Both the position numbers and the translations under genes were made by a program. Under the pieces are notes generated by a model that was not told the DNA's origin, did no database searches, and saw only the letters and a list, made by a program, of their open reading frames with translations. A DNA stretch of 64,000 nucleotides, from NCBI RefSeq assembly GCF_036181745.1, contig NZ_CP108080.1, positions 2,790,001-2,854,000 on the forward strand, given 5' to 3'. The first letter of the stretch is position 1. Each line of letters opens with the position of its first letter. The stretch is from Streptomyces sp. NBC_00259. Its GTDB lineage: Bacteria > Actinomycetota > Actinomycetes > Streptomycetales > Streptomycetaceae. Shown here in pieces: positions 42,134-51,312 of the stretch.

Positions 42134-42864
42134 CCGCCGGACTCTGGCAGAACTGGGTGCTCCCGGGGATCTGGATCACCGTCCAGCTCACCGTCTGCAG
42201 CGCCGCACTGGCCGCCGCCGTCGCGTTCGGTGTCGGCATGGCCAGAACTCATCGCTCGCGCTTCGTGCGCTTCCTCGCGGGCTTCTACACCGAGGTGTTC
42301 CGCGGAACCTCGGCGCTGGTGCTGATGTTCTGGCTGTTCTTCGTCCTCCCCCCGCTGCTGGGCTGGCAGTTGGTGCCGATGTGGGCGGCGGTGCTCGCGC
42401 TGGGCCTGTCGTACGGGGCGTACGGCGCCGAGATCGTGCGCGGTGCGCTGAACGCGGTGGCGCCGGCGCAGCGCGAGGCGGGTGTCGCGCTCAGCCTCTC
42501 GCCCTGGCAGCGGATGCGGCTGATCCTGCTGCCGCAGGCGGTGCCCGAGATGATCCCGTCCTTCTGCAATCTGCTGGTGGAGCTGCTCAAGGGCACGGCG
42601 CTGGTCTCGCTGCTGGGCGTCGGCGACGTGTCGTTCGCGGCGTACCTGGTGCGGCTGGCGACCCAGGAGAGCGCGCAGATCTACACGGTCACGCTGGTGA
42701 TCTACTTCGTGCTCGCCTTCCTGATCACCCGCTCCATGAAGGCGCTCGAGCGCAGGGCGAAGGCCAATGTGGGCATCGATCCGGAGCCACGCCCCCGGAT
42801 CCCCCGCCAGAAGAACAAGCGGGCCGGCGTCTCCGGCGCACTCGCGGAAGGTGATCTCCGATGA
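42130..42864 (+). CDS. ehuC: EhuC-like ABC transporter permease
   Basis: 244 residues from ATG 42130, in ATGA overlap with ehuB (GTG 42124 is an alternative). Five hydrophobic helices typical of the HisM type. The EAA loop reads QREAGVALSLSPWQRMRLILLP. The tail is basic. Forms the channel with the next permease. Confidence 0.8.
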   Translation: MTAGLWQNWVLPGIWITVQLTVCSAALAAAVAFGVGMARTHRSRFVRFLAGFYTEVFRGTSALVLMFWLFFVLPPLLGWQLVPMWAAVLALGLSYGAYGAEIVRGALNAVAPAQREAGVALSLSPWQRMRLILLPQAVPEMIPSFCNLLVELLKGTALVSLLGVGDVSFAAYLVRLATQESAQIYTVTLVIYFVLAFLITRSMKALERRAKANVGIDPEPRPRIPRQKNKRAGVSGALAEGDLR

Positions 42865-43511
42865 CCTGGGACTGGTCCGCCGTCGCGGACTTCATGCCGC
42901 GCTTCTGGGAAGGCGTGCTGGTCACGCTGCAGATCCTGGTGCTGGGCTCGCTGCTGTCGTTCACCCTCGGCCTGGTCTGGGCGCTCGCGCTGCGCTCCGG
43001 CCCGCGCTTCGTGCGCTGGCCGGTGGGGCTCTTCACCGAGTTCGTCCGGAACACCCCGCTGCTGGTGCAGCTGTTCTTCCTGTTCTTCGTGCTGCCGGAG
43101 TGGGGCGTGCAGTTCTCCGCGCTCACCACCGGCACGATCGCGATCGGGCTGCACTACTCGACGTACACCGCGCAGGTCTACCGGGCGGGCATCGACGCCG
43201 TACCGGCCGGGCAGTGGGAGGCCGCGACGGCGCTGAGCCTGCCGGTCCACCGGACCTGGGTCGCGGTGATCCTGCCGCAGGCGGTCCGCCGGATCGCGCC
43301 CGCGCTGGGCAACTACGTCATCGCGATGCTGAAGGACACTCCGCTGCTCGCCGGGATCAGTGTGCTGGAGATGCTCCAGCAGTCCCGGCTGGAGAGCGCG
43401 GCGACCTTCCAGTACACGGAGCCGCTGACCCTCGTCGGCATCGCCTTCATCCTCATCGCCTACCCGGCTTCTCTGCTCGTACGAACCCTGGAGCGCCGCC
43501 TTGCCCGCTGA
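42861..43511 (+). CDS. ehuD: EhuD-like ABC transporter permease
   Basis: 216 residues from ATG 42861, in ATGA overlap with the previous gene. HisM/HisQ-type permease with LFTEFVRNTPLLVQLFFLFF and EAA loop WEAATALSLPVHRTWVAVIL. Overlaps the ATPase gene by 11 bp. Confidence 0.8.
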   Translation: MTWDWSAVADFMPRFWEGVLVTLQILVLGSLLSFTLGLVWALALRSGPRFVRWPVGLFTEFVRNTPLLVQLFFLFFVLPEWGVQFSALTTGTIAIGLHYSTYTAQVYRAGIDAVPAGQWEAATALSLPVHRTWVAVILPQAVRRIAPALGNYVIAMLKDTPLLAGISVLEMLQQSRLESAATFQYTEPLTLVGIAFILIAYPASLLVRTLERRLAR

Positions 43512-44268
43512 CACGAACCCCGCCAAGCAGAACGACGAGCTCATCCGGTTCACGAACGTCACCAAGCGCTTCGGGGACAACACCGTCCTGGACGACCTGT
43601 GCTTCTCGGTCCGTCCTGGCAAGCACGTCACGCTGATCGGGCCCTCCGGGTCCGGCAAGACGACGATCCTGCGGCTGCTGATGACGCTGGAGCGGCCCGA
43701 CTCGGGCACGATCGACGTCAACGGCGGCCGGCTGTTCCCCGCCGACGAGAAGGAACGCAGAGAGGTCCGCAAGAAGATCGGCATGGTCTTCCAGCAGTTC
43801 AACCTCTTCCCCAACATGACCGTGCTGCGGAACATCACCGAGGCCCCGGTGCGGGTGCTCGGCCTGTCGAAGGACGAGGCCGAGGAGCGCGCCCGCGAGC
43901 TGCTGGATCTGGTCGGTCTCGCCGACCGCGCGGACGCGCGGCCCTCCCAGCTGTCCGGCGGCCAGCAGCAGCGGGTGGCGATCGCCCGGGCGCTCGCGAT
44001 GCGACCGCAGGTGCTGCTGCTCGACGAGGTCACGTCGGCGCTCGACCCGGAGCTGGTGGCCGGGGTGCTGGACGTCCTCAGGGACATCGCCCGGACGACC
44101 GACATCACGATGCTCTGCGTGACGCACGAGATGAACTTCGCCCGGGACATCTCCGACGAGGTCCTCATGTTCGACGCCGGAAAGGTGATCGAGTCCGGCT
44201 CCCCGGAGAAAATCTTCTCCGATCCCGGGCACGAACGTACTCGTGAGTTTCTCGGTGCGGTGCTCTGA
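43501..44268 (+). CDS. ehuA: EhuA-like ABC transporter ATPase
   Basis: 255 residues starting at TTG 43501 within the end of ehuD (GGAG upstream). Walker A is GPSGSGKTT (near residue 45), Q-loop FQQFNLF, signature LSGGQQQRVAIARAL, Walker B VLLLDEVTSALD and H-loop VTHEMNFA. Polar amino acid type importer ATPase completing the operon. Confidence 0.87.
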   Translation: MPADTNPAKQNDELIRFTNVTKRFGDNTVLDDLCFSVRPGKHVTLIGPSGSGKTTILRLLMTLERPDSGTIDVNGGRLFPADEKERREVRKKIGMVFQQFNLFPNMTVLRNITEAPVRVLGLSKDEAEERARELLDLVGLADRADARPSQLSGGQQQRVAIARALAMRPQVLLLDEVTSALDPELVAGVLDVLRDIARTTDITMLCVTHEMNFARDISDEVLMFDAGKVIESGSPEKIFSDPGHERTREFLGAVL

Positions 44269-44316
44269 CCTCTCACTCCATGCGTTATTCGTGACTCTGG
44301 CATATGCCATTGTCGT

Positions 44317-44343
44317 GCGCCCCAGGATATGACCCTGGGGCGC
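44317..44343 (+). terminator. terminator of the ehu operon
   Basis: 10-bp stem GCGCCCCAGG/CCTGGGGCGC with a 7-base loop, followed by an AT-rich stretch (TTATATTTCTC). Confidence 0.8.
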
Positions 44344-44435
44344 CTTATATTTCTCGCCAACAGCCGCCCACTAAACGGTTCTTGGCCGCTATCGTGGTAC
44401 GGAAGCTTGCGGTCACAACCTGGTAGGGGGAAACC

Positions 44436-45194
44436 GTGGCGCTGAAGCCCGAGCCGACCGCGCCGTTCCACTCGGTGCAATACGCTCTGCGCGTTCTGGA
44501 GACGATCTCCAGGCACGGTGGCGGAGTGACCGATGCCCAGATCGCGCGCGAGACCGGACTGCCCACCGGCCATCTGTCGTCCATGCTGCTGATGCTGCGC
44601 CGCGAAGGCTATGTGGAGCAGGTCGCGGACGGGGCGTACGTGATCGGCGACTCCCTCGTCCTGCTGGGCTCCGGAGCCACCCGGCGGGAGGCCCTGGAGC
44701 GCAAGCTCCAGGAGACCCTGACCGAGCTGCGCGACTCGGTCGGCGCCGCGGTCTACATCAGCCGGTACATCGACGGCGAGGTCAAGATCACGCAGTTCGC
44801 CGACGGCCCGAGTGCGCCCAAGGTCAACGAGTGGGTCGACTTCCGCTCGGCTGCGCACGCCAGCGCGGTCGGCAAGTGCCTGCTGACCCAGCTGGACCAG
44901 AACGGCCGCCGCGATCACCTCTCCCGCCACCGGATCGCCCGGCTCACCTCCCGGACGATCACGAACGAGAAGATCCTCTTCTCGAAGCTGGACTCCCAGC
45001 CGCCCACGGTCCCGGTGCTGGACCTCCAGGAGTACGCGGTGGGCACGGTCTGCGCGGCGGTGCCGCTGACGGCCGGTTCCGCCGTGGGCTGCCTGGCGCT
45101 CTCGCTCCCGATCGAGCACGCCCACCGGCTGCGCGCCGCGGCCGACACCCTGAACCGCAGAGCCGCTCCGGTGGTGCTGTCGCTGGCGCTGTAG
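44436..45194 (+). CDS. IclR-family transcriptional regulator
   Basis: 252 residues from GTG 44436 (GGGGG upstream). The N-terminal winged helix (VQYALRVLETISRHGGGVTD, QIARETGLPTGHLSSMLLML) and C-terminal effector domain (SAAHASAVGKCLL, AVPLTAGSAVGCLALSL) are both present. Probably the local regulator of the ehu/catabolic genes that precede it, with a small acid as inducer. This is inferred from position. Confidence 0.85.
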   Translation: MALKPEPTAPFHSVQYALRVLETISRHGGGVTDAQIARETGLPTGHLSSMLLMLRREGYVEQVADGAYVIGDSLVLLGSGATRREALERKLQETLTELRDSVGAAVYISRYIDGEVKITQFADGPSAPKVNEWVDFRSAAHASAVGKCLLTQLDQNGRRDHLSRHRIARLTSRTITNEKILFSKLDSQPPTVPVLDLQEYAVGTVCAAVPLTAGSAVGCLALSLPIEHAHRLRAAADTLNRRAAPVVLSLAL

Positions 45195-45308
45195 GCGCGC
45201 GGCGGCGCGGACCGGTGCCGGGGCCGAGAGCGGTGGCCAGGAGCACCCCCGGGACCAGGTAGTATTACTTCTGTCGTCAGCCGCCGAGAGCGGCGAGAAC
45301 GGCAGCCC

Positions 45309-45382
45309 GCGCCGCTAGCTCAGTTGGTTAGAGCAGCTGACTCTTAATCAGCGGGTCCGGGGTTCGAGTCCCTGGCGGCGCA
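45309..45382 (+). tRNA. tRNA-Lys (anticodon CTT), copy 2
   Basis: Base-for-base identical to the copy at 30929; anticodon CTT at 45343-45345. TAGTAT at about 45260, some 50 bases upstream, may be its -10 box. Confidence 0.96.
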
Positions 45383-45392
45383 CAACCTTGGC

Positions 45393-45420
45393 AGAGGCCC
45401 TCGCAGTTGCGAGGGCCTCT
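45393..45420 (+). terminator. terminator after tRNA-Lys copy 2
   Basis: 12-bp perfect stem AGAGGCCCTCGC and complement with AGTT loop. Confidence 0.85.
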
Positions 45421-45466
45421 TGTCGTCGTACTGCGAGACGCCGGTTCGGCGGACTCGCCCCTCCGC

Positions 45467-48400
45467 TCAGCCGCAGCAGCCGTCGCGGCGCATCTGCTCG
45501 GCGACCGCGTGCCAGTGCGACGACGCCGCCTCGGGCCGGGACACGGCCCGCCGGCCGGGGTGCCGGTACGGCTTCTCCAGCGTCTCCCGGTCATGGATCC
45601 GGCCGCCGACCATGACCTTCGTCACCTTCGCAAGATCGTCGATCCGGGTCAGCGGATCGCCGGTGACGATCGTCAGATCCGCGAGCTTGCCGGGCTCGAC
45701 CGTGCCCAGATCCCGCTCGGCGCCGAAGACCCGGGCCGCGTTCACCGTCGCCGTCAGCAGCGCCTCGGCGGGAGTGAAGCCGTACCGGACGAGCGCACGC
45801 AGCCCCAGGTGGAGGTGGATGCCCACCGGGGTGATCGGGGTGTCCGTGCCCAGCGCCAGCAGACCGCCGGAGGCGAGCACGGCACGGCAGGTGTCGACCT
45901 CCCGGCGCAGGGCGAGCCGCTCGATCGCGGTCGGCGGCAGCTCGGCGCGGGCGCTGATCGCCTGGGCGTCCCAGGGCGGCATCATCGCGGTGACCCGGGT
46001 GTCGTCGACCAGGTCCGGGGTCTCGGCGAGCAGGGTGATCGCGGTGAACGGGGTCTCCAGGAGATGGAAACCGCCGGTCGCGTACGTGGCCACGGTGTCC
46101 TGGTGGGTGTGGCCCTCGGCGGTCGCGCCGTGACCGTACTCGGCGCGTTCGGTGGCGATCAGATGCGAGGTCAGATCCTGACCGGTCTGGATGCCCTGGG
46201 CGCACAGATGCGAGCCCGATCGGACACCGAGCCGGTCATGGCCGAAAGCGGCGGCTTCCTCCATCATCGGGAAGGGGGCGCGGACGTACGTCTTCACGAA
46301 GTCCCAGTCGAGGGCCGCCCCGCGGGCCAGCGAGCGCCGGAGTCCGGCGCGGGTGCGGTGGGGGCGGCCCATGCTGTAGGCGACGCGGGAGCCGTCGAGG
46401 AGTTCGCCGGTGGTGAGCAGCCGTGGGCCCGCGAGCCGGCCCGCGACGATGTCCTCGCGGAGGCGGGCCTGTTCGTAGGAGAAGCCGGCCAGCGCGACGG
46501 TGGTGGTGACGCCGTAGGCGAGTTCGAGTGCGGTCTGGCGGGCGCCGTAGGTGTACTGCCAGGGGTGGGTGTGGGTGTCCCACAGGCCCGGCAGGACCGT
46601 GTGCCCGCGGGCGTCCACGGTGCGGGCGGCCCGGCGGGCGGGGCGGTGCGGCTCGACGGCGGCGATCCTGCCGTCCCGGACGAGGATGTCGACGCCGTCC
46701 CGGACCTCGGCCCCCGTGCCGTCCCAGAGGCGGCCCGCCCGGACCACGGTGTCGACGGGTGCGGGGCGGCGGTAGCTCAGCTCCACGGGGACGGTGCGTA
46801 CGTGCCCGGGCGCGCCGTCGTCCAGGGTGAGCAGCCGCAGGCGGGCGTTCGACAGATACAGCAGCGTGCGGGAGTCGGCGGCCCAGGTGGGATGGTCGGC
46901 GGGTTCGTCCGTGAGGCGGCGCGGCTCCCCCGCCGGGCTGCCGTCGGGCCGTACGGGCAGCAGCCACAGCGCCGACTCGCTCACGCACGCCATCCACCGC
47001 CCGTCCGGGGACCAGGCGGGCCCGGAGGCGTAGCGGTCGGAGAGCGAGACGTGCGGCGCGAGGGCGTGCAGCCGGGAGGCGCCGTTGCTGGTGTCGACGA
47101 CCCGGACGAGGTTGTAGCCCTCGCGGAAGCGGAGGTTGAGCCGGTTGCGGTCGGCGTAGGCGAGGTACCGGCCGTCCGGTGACCAGCTCGGCGGGCCCGG
47201 CAGCCCGCCGCCGCCGAGCGGGGCGGCGAGCGCCGTGTCCTGGCCGGTCGCGAGGTCACGTACGACGAGACGTCCCGCGAGATCGAGGCTCGCGAGGCGG
47301 GTGCCGTCCGGGGACAGCGCGGGGTGGGCGCGTCCGCCGGCGGCCAGCAGGGTGTCGGCGCCGCCGTCCAGGTCGTGTCTGCGCACCGAGTTGAGCCCGC
47401 CGTCGCGGTCGTCGACGTAGAGCAGTGCCGTGCCGTCGGGAGTCCAGGCCGGGCTCTGGAGGTAGGTGTCGGGCGCGGCCGACCGCACCTTGCGGGGCCG
47501 GTCACGGCCCGATGTGGGCACGGTCCACAGGGAGTTGAGCGACACGAACGCGGCCGTACGCCCGTCCGGCGAGAGCGCCGGGAGGTGGATGCCCCGTACG
47601 GGACGCGGACGGTCCGGCTCGAAGTCGTAGGACTTGACGCGGTAGCGGGGCCGCCTGAGCGGGAGCTCACCGGCGAACTCGACCGTCTCGGCGGCGCCTT
47701 CGCGGTGCGGGCGGATGATGCGGAACCGGCCGGCGACGGTCAGGAGCAGCCGTTCCTCGTCGACCCAGCGCGGTGGCACGGGAGCGATCTCGCCGTCCAC
47801 GGAGACCGGTTCGCCGTCGACGACGAGGACGACCTGTTCGTAGCGCACGGTGGACGGGACGGTGCGCAGCCAGGCCCTCCGTCCGCCCGGGGACAGCGCG
47901 GGGGTCAGCAGATTGCCCGGTCCGGTCTCGGTGTGCCAGGCGGTCACCGGGCCGTTCCCGCCGGCCGGTACGGAGGCGAGGGTGCGCGAGCGCAGCATCG
48001 CGCCGTCGAGCGCGGCGCGTACGAAGACGACGCCGGTGCCGTCCGGGGACCAGACGGGGTCGAGGTCCTCCCAGGGGCCGCTCTGTACGGGGCCCTCCTG
48101 GCCGGGGAGTCCGGTGAGCCGGGTCAGCGCGCCGGTGCGGGTGTCGACCGTCCAGATGCGGTACGGGCTTCCGTCGACCGGGTCGCCGCCGCGCTCGGAG
48201 GAGAACACGATCCGGCGGGAGTCCGGGGACCAGGCCGGTGCCCGGTCGTCCCACGGCCCGTCGGTGAGCTGCCGCAGTCCCGACCCGTCGGCGCCCATCA
48301 CCCAGATGTGGAACTGGCCGCCTTTGAAGCAGGTCATGGCGACACGGCTCCCGTCGGGCGAGGCGACGGGGCGGCCGGGCTCCAGATCGGGCGGGGTGAG

Positions 48401-48673
48401 GGCGGTGGCGGACGAGCCGTCGCGCGGGATCCGCCACAGGACGTTCTGCACCTCGGCGACGAGCGGGGCGGCGGGTCCGGAACCGGTGGGGGTGGCGGCG
48501 CCGTTGGTGGCGGCGGTGAGGCGCAGACGGGTGGTGCTCTCCCCTGCTTGTGGGACCGCGGCGGCGGGGAGCGCTGCCGCAGGGAGCGCTCCCGCGGGGA
48601 TCGCGGTCACCGCCACGGCGGTCCCGGCGGCGGACTGCAGGAACTGTCGGCGCGGCATCGACGGCACGGGCAT
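45467..48673 (-). CDS. Tat-exported TolB-propeller amidohydrolase
   Basis: 1068 residues. A twin-arginine signal (PRRQFLQSAAG) is followed by a hydrophobic Ala-rich core. Residues about 70-640 are a series of WD40-like/TolB blades with repeated SPDG motifs (VASPDGSRVA, WSPDSRRIVFSS, LSPDGRTAAF, LSPDGTRLAS). The C-terminal about 400 residues form an amidohydrolase barrel with metal ligands in LWDTHTHPW, later His residues in EGHTHQD and Asp in ALGTDTPI. Such fusions are large extracytoplasmic hydrolases of unknown substrate. Start ATG 48673 lies beside a tandem 18-bp repeat. Confidence 0.85.
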   Translation of the reverse strand: MPVPSMPRRQFLQSAAGTAVAVTAIPAGALPAAALPAAAVPQAGESTTRLRLTAATNGAATPTGSGPAAPLVAEVQNVLWRIPRDGSSATALTPPDLEPGRPVASPDGSRVAMTCFKGGQFHIWVMGADGSGLRQLTDGPWDDRAPAWSPDSRRIVFSSERGGDPVDGSPYRIWTVDTRTGALTRLTGLPGQEGPVQSGPWEDLDPVWSPDGTGVVFVRAALDGAMLRSRTLASVPAGGNGPVTAWHTETGPGNLLTPALSPGGRRAWLRTVPSTVRYEQVVLVVDGEPVSVDGEIAPVPPRWVDEERLLLTVAGRFRIIRPHREGAAETVEFAGELPLRRPRYRVKSYDFEPDRPRPVRGIHLPALSPDGRTAAFVSLNSLWTVPTSGRDRPRKVRSAAPDTYLQSPAWTPDGTALLYVDDRDGGLNSVRRHDLDGGADTLLAAGGRAHPALSPDGTRLASLDLAGRLVVRDLATGQDTALAAPLGGGGLPGPPSWSPDGRYLAYADRNRLNLRFREGYNLVRVVDTSNGASRLHALAPHVSLSDRYASGPAWSPDGRWMACVSESALWLLPVRPDGSPAGEPRRLTDEPADHPTWAADSRTLLYLSNARLRLLTLDDGAPGHVRTVPVELSYRRPAPVDTVVRAGRLWDGTGAEVRDGVDILVRDGRIAAVEPHRPARRAARTVDARGHTVLPGLWDTHTHPWQYTYGARQTALELAYGVTTTVALAGFSYEQARLREDIVAGRLAGPRLLTTGELLDGSRVAYSMGRPHRTRAGLRRSLARGAALDWDFVKTYVRAPFPMMEEAAAFGHDRLGVRSGSHLCAQGIQTGQDLTSHLIATERAEYGHGATAEGHTHQDTVATYATGGFHLLETPFTAITLLAETPDLVDDTRVTAMMPPWDAQAISARAELPPTAIERLALRREVDTCRAVLASGGLLALGTDTPITPVGIHLHLGLRALVRYGFTPAEALLTATVNAARVFGAERDLGTVEPGKLADLTIVTGDPLTRIDDLAKVTKVMVGGRIHDRETLEKPYRHPGRRAVSRPEAASSHWHAVAEQMRRDGCCG

Positions 48674-48677
48674 CCCC

Positions 48678-48713
48678 CTGGTTCGGGTGGGTCACCTGGT
48701 TCGGGTGGGTCAC
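48678..48713. repeat. tandem duplication of an 18-bp unit upstream of the amidohydrolase
   Basis: CTGGTTCGGGTGGGTCAC occurs twice in perfect tandem (48678-48695 and 48696-48713), directly upstream of the start codon, so it overlaps the leader of that gene. Confidence 0.85.
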
Positions 48714-48869
48714 CTTCGCTCCACTCGTACCGGGCGTGGGCGGCGACGTCACCAGGGCGTGCCCGTGCCGGGAACAGATCCGGCCATCCGGCGGCGGGTG
48801 GGGTCCGCCCGCCCGTGTCGGCCGTGTCGGCACCGACGGCCGAGGGCCCGGTGGCCCCGTCGGCGCACG

Positions 48870-50561
48870 TCAGCGGTGCAACAGCGCGGCCCGGTCGTGG
48901 GTCTCGTACGCGCGCAGCAGCGCCGCCTCGTCCTGCGCCGTCAGGACGCGGTACCGCCGTTCCGTTCCCGGGCGCCACCACACGGGGTCGTCGCAGCGGA
49001 AGCCCTCGCGGCGCAGGGCGACTCGGTGGATCTTGTTGGTGGCGGTGAGGGGGAGACGGGGTGCGACGCGGACGAAGCGGGGTGGCATCTTCGTGCCGAG
49101 ATCGGGCTGGGCGTCGAGGAAGGCGGCGAAGTCCGAGGGGTCGAAGGTCGCGCCGGCGCGGAGGCTGAGGGCGCACATCACCTGGTCGCCGGCGACCGGG
49201 TCGGGGACGGCGTAGACCGCGACGCCCGCCGCCGCGTCCCAGCGGGCGAGGATGTTCTCGATGAGCGCGGCGGCGAGGTTCTCGCTGTCGACGCGGAGAC
49301 GGTCGTCCGTCCGGCCGGCGAAGTAGAGGAAGCCCTCCGCGTCGCGGTAGAAGAGGTCTCCGCTCCAGTACCAGCCGCCCCTCAGCCGCTCCGCTTCCGC
49401 CGGGGCGTTGCGCCAGTAGCCCTCGAAGGGGCTGCGGCCGCGGTTGACCAGCTCGCCTATCGCCCGGTCGCCGTTGAGCAGCCGGCCCTCGCCCGAGAAG
49501 CGCGCGGCCTCGCACTCCACGCCGCTCGACGGGTCGACCACCGCGAGATCGCCGTCGGGCGCGGCCCGCCCGATCGCGCCGCGCGGGGTGTCCGGGGTGC
49601 GCTGGATCGCCGCGCCGCCCTCGGAGGAGCCGTAGCCCTCCACGAGCCGGGCCCCGAACCGCGCCTCGAAGCGTTCCGCGTCCACCGCCCCGGCCTCCGT
49701 GCCGAAGCCGAGCCGCAGGGTGTGGTCCCGGTCGTCGTCGCGTTCCGGGGTGGCGAGCAGGTACTGCACGGCCCGTCCGACGTAGGTGAAGTACGTGGCC
49801 CCGTAGGCCCGTACGTCGGAGAGGAAGCACGACGCGGAGAAGCGGCGCCGCAGGGCCACGGACGCGCCCGCGAACAGCGCGGGCGCCCAGTCGGCGATCA
49901 CGGCGTTCCCGTGGAACAGCGGCATGCAGATGTAGTGGACGCCGTCGGACCGCAGGCCGAAGTGGCCGACGAGCGCGCCTCCGGCGGCCGCCAGCCGCCC
50001 CTGGGTGCAGATCGCGGCCTTGGGCGCCCCGGTCGAGCCGGAGGTGAAGTAGAGCAGCAGCCGGCTGCCGGGCCGCACGGGGCGGCCCGGCAGGGCGGCG
50101 ATGTCGTCGGGCCTCGCGCCCTCGTACGGTGCGAGGAGTCCGGCGTAGGCATCGCTGTCGGTCACCAGCACCCGCACGCCCGGCAGTTCGAGACCGTCGA
50201 GCAGGGGAAGGTGCGCGCGCTCGGTGACCAGCACACGGCATTCGGTGTGCGTGATGTCGCGGGCGAGTTCGGCGCCCCGGCGGGTCGGGTTGATCCCGGC
50301 GACGGCGGCCCCGGCGAGGGCCGCCGCACTCAGCCAGAGCGGGAACTCGGCCGTGTTGTCGAGCAGGATCCCGAGGTGCGGCTCGGCGCCCCGGGGCAGC
50401 AGGTCGGTGAGCAGTGCGGCCCTCGCGGCGGCGCCGGAGGCGACCTGGTGGTGGCTGAGCACGAGATCCTCGTGTCTCAGCCCCACCCGGTGGTCACCCC
50501 ATCGGCGCTGGACGAGCTCCGCGACGGTCGTACCGCTCGTACCGTTTCCCGTGACGCCCAT
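48870..50561 (-). CDS. AMP-binding acyl-CoA synthetase (FadD-like)
   Basis: 563 residues. The adenylation core has LLYFTSGSTGAPKA (P-loop motif), YGSSEGG, YWSGDLFYRDAEGFLYFAGRTDDRLR and a C-terminal catalytic Lys region LTATNKIHR. Activates a carboxylic acid as acyl-AMP for CoA transfer. Chain-length preference cannot be read here. Downstream of, and co-oriented with, the LPMO gene (26 bp gap), though a functional link is not obvious. Confidence 0.87.
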   Translation of the reverse strand: MGVTGNGTSGTTVAELVQRRWGDHRVGLRHEDLVLSHHQVASGAAARAALLTDLLPRGAEPHLGILLDNTAEFPLWLSAAALAGAAVAGINPTRRGAELARDITHTECRVLVTERAHLPLLDGLELPGVRVLVTDSDAYAGLLAPYEGARPDDIAALPGRPVRPGSRLLLYFTSGSTGAPKAAICTQGRLAAAGGALVGHFGLRSDGVHYICMPLFHGNAVIADWAPALFAGASVALRRRFSASCFLSDVRAYGATYFTYVGRAVQYLLATPERDDDRDHTLRLGFGTEAGAVDAERFEARFGARLVEGYGSSEGGAAIQRTPDTPRGAIGRAAPDGDLAVVDPSSGVECEAARFSGEGRLLNGDRAIGELVNRGRSPFEGYWRNAPAEAERLRGGWYWSGDLFYRDAEGFLYFAGRTDDRLRVDSENLAAALIENILARWDAAAGVAVYAVPDPVAGDQVMCALSLRAGATFDPSDFAAFLDAQPDLGTKMPPRFVRVAPRLPLTATNKIHRVALRREGFRCDDPVWWRPGTERRYRVLTAQDEAALLRAYETHDRAALLHR

Positions 50562-50587
50562 GGGGCGGCACGGTAACTGACCTCCTG

Positions 50588-51175
50588 TCAGAACTGAACG
50601 TCCGAGCAGGCGTAGAACGCGTTCGCGGTGTCATGGACGGTCCACACCGCCAGGATCACGTGCCGGCCGGACTTCGACGGGAGCGTGCCCGAGTGGCTGA
50701 GGCTGCTCGGCGGCTGCTGACCGTTGTAGGGCAGGGTCAGGAACGGCTGGGGGTCGAGGGCCGCGCGGGTGAGCGGCTGGTTCGGGTTCCACCCGTTCTT
50801 GGTGATGTAGTACTTGAAGTCGGTCGTCCTGTGGTTGGCCGTGAACGTCCACCGGAAGGTGTAGTTCTGGCCCGAGGAGACCTTGGTCGTGGGCCAGGCC
50901 CCGCCGCGCGGGTCGTCGAGCTGCGCGAAGCGGCTGTTGCCGCCGGCGCAGATCGTTCCGTCGGCCGGACCCGCCGCCGGGAAGCCCTTGAGCCCCTCGA
51001 CACTCTGCGGCTCCCACTGGATGTCGCCGCAGTTCGTCACCGTTCCGTTGGCACAGTGCTTCTGACGACTGAGCGGACTGTCGGTGTAGCCGTGACTGCT
51101 GGCGCTTCCCGTGGCGAGCAGGGTCGTCCCCGCCACCGCGAGACCCACCATGGCCGCGCCTATTCGCTTTCGCAT
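50588..51175 (-). CDS. lpmP: secreted AA10 lytic polysaccharide monooxygenase
   Basis: 195 residues. The signal peptide ends SASS, so the mature protein starts at H28 (HGYTDSPLSRQ), the first copper ligand. The second histidine of the brace is H115 in TFTANHRTTDF. Single catalytic domain without extra modules. AA10 enzymes oxidatively cleave chitin or related glycans. In S. coelicolor the LPMO in this position, near cslA-glxA, has been linked to hyphal-tip glycan deposition. A DasR-type site lies about 90 bp upstream. The symbol rests on synteny recall. Confidence 0.82.
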   Translation of the reverse strand: MRKRIGAAMVGLAVAGTTLLATGSASSHGYTDSPLSRQKHCANGTVTNCGDIQWEPQSVEGLKGFPAAGPADGTICAGGNSRFAQLDDPRGGAWPTTKVSSGQNYTFRWTFTANHRTTDFKYYITKNGWNPNQPLTRAALDPQPFLTLPYNGQQPPSSLSHSGTLPSKSGRHVILAVWTVHDTANAFYACSDVQF

Positions 51176-51260
51176 GCTGTCGCTCCTGGAAGTACGTGGG
51201 GGAGTTCGGAGTTCCGTGAGCCGTGCCGTGCAGCTGCGCTTGTGCGGTCGTGCATATTCC

Positions 51261-51271
51261 GGTCTAGACCA
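51261..51271. promoter_or_regulatory. DasR-responsive element upstream of the LPMO gene
   Basis: GGTCTAGACCA matches 11 of the 12 core bases of the dre consensus TGGTCTAGACCA, centred on the GGTCTAGACC palindrome. A second related half-site (GTCCAGACCA) lies at 51302-51311. DasR represses chitin-related genes in the absence of GlcNAc-derived metabolites. Confidence 0.75.
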
Positions 51272-51312
51272 AGTCCCAGATTATTGACGAACTTTGAACA
51301 TGTCCAGACCAA

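Noticed and set aside
45407..47182. 591-aa plus-strand ORF opposite the amidohydrolase
   Set aside because: Shadow frame; the minus strand has a Tat signal, TolB blades and metal ligands.
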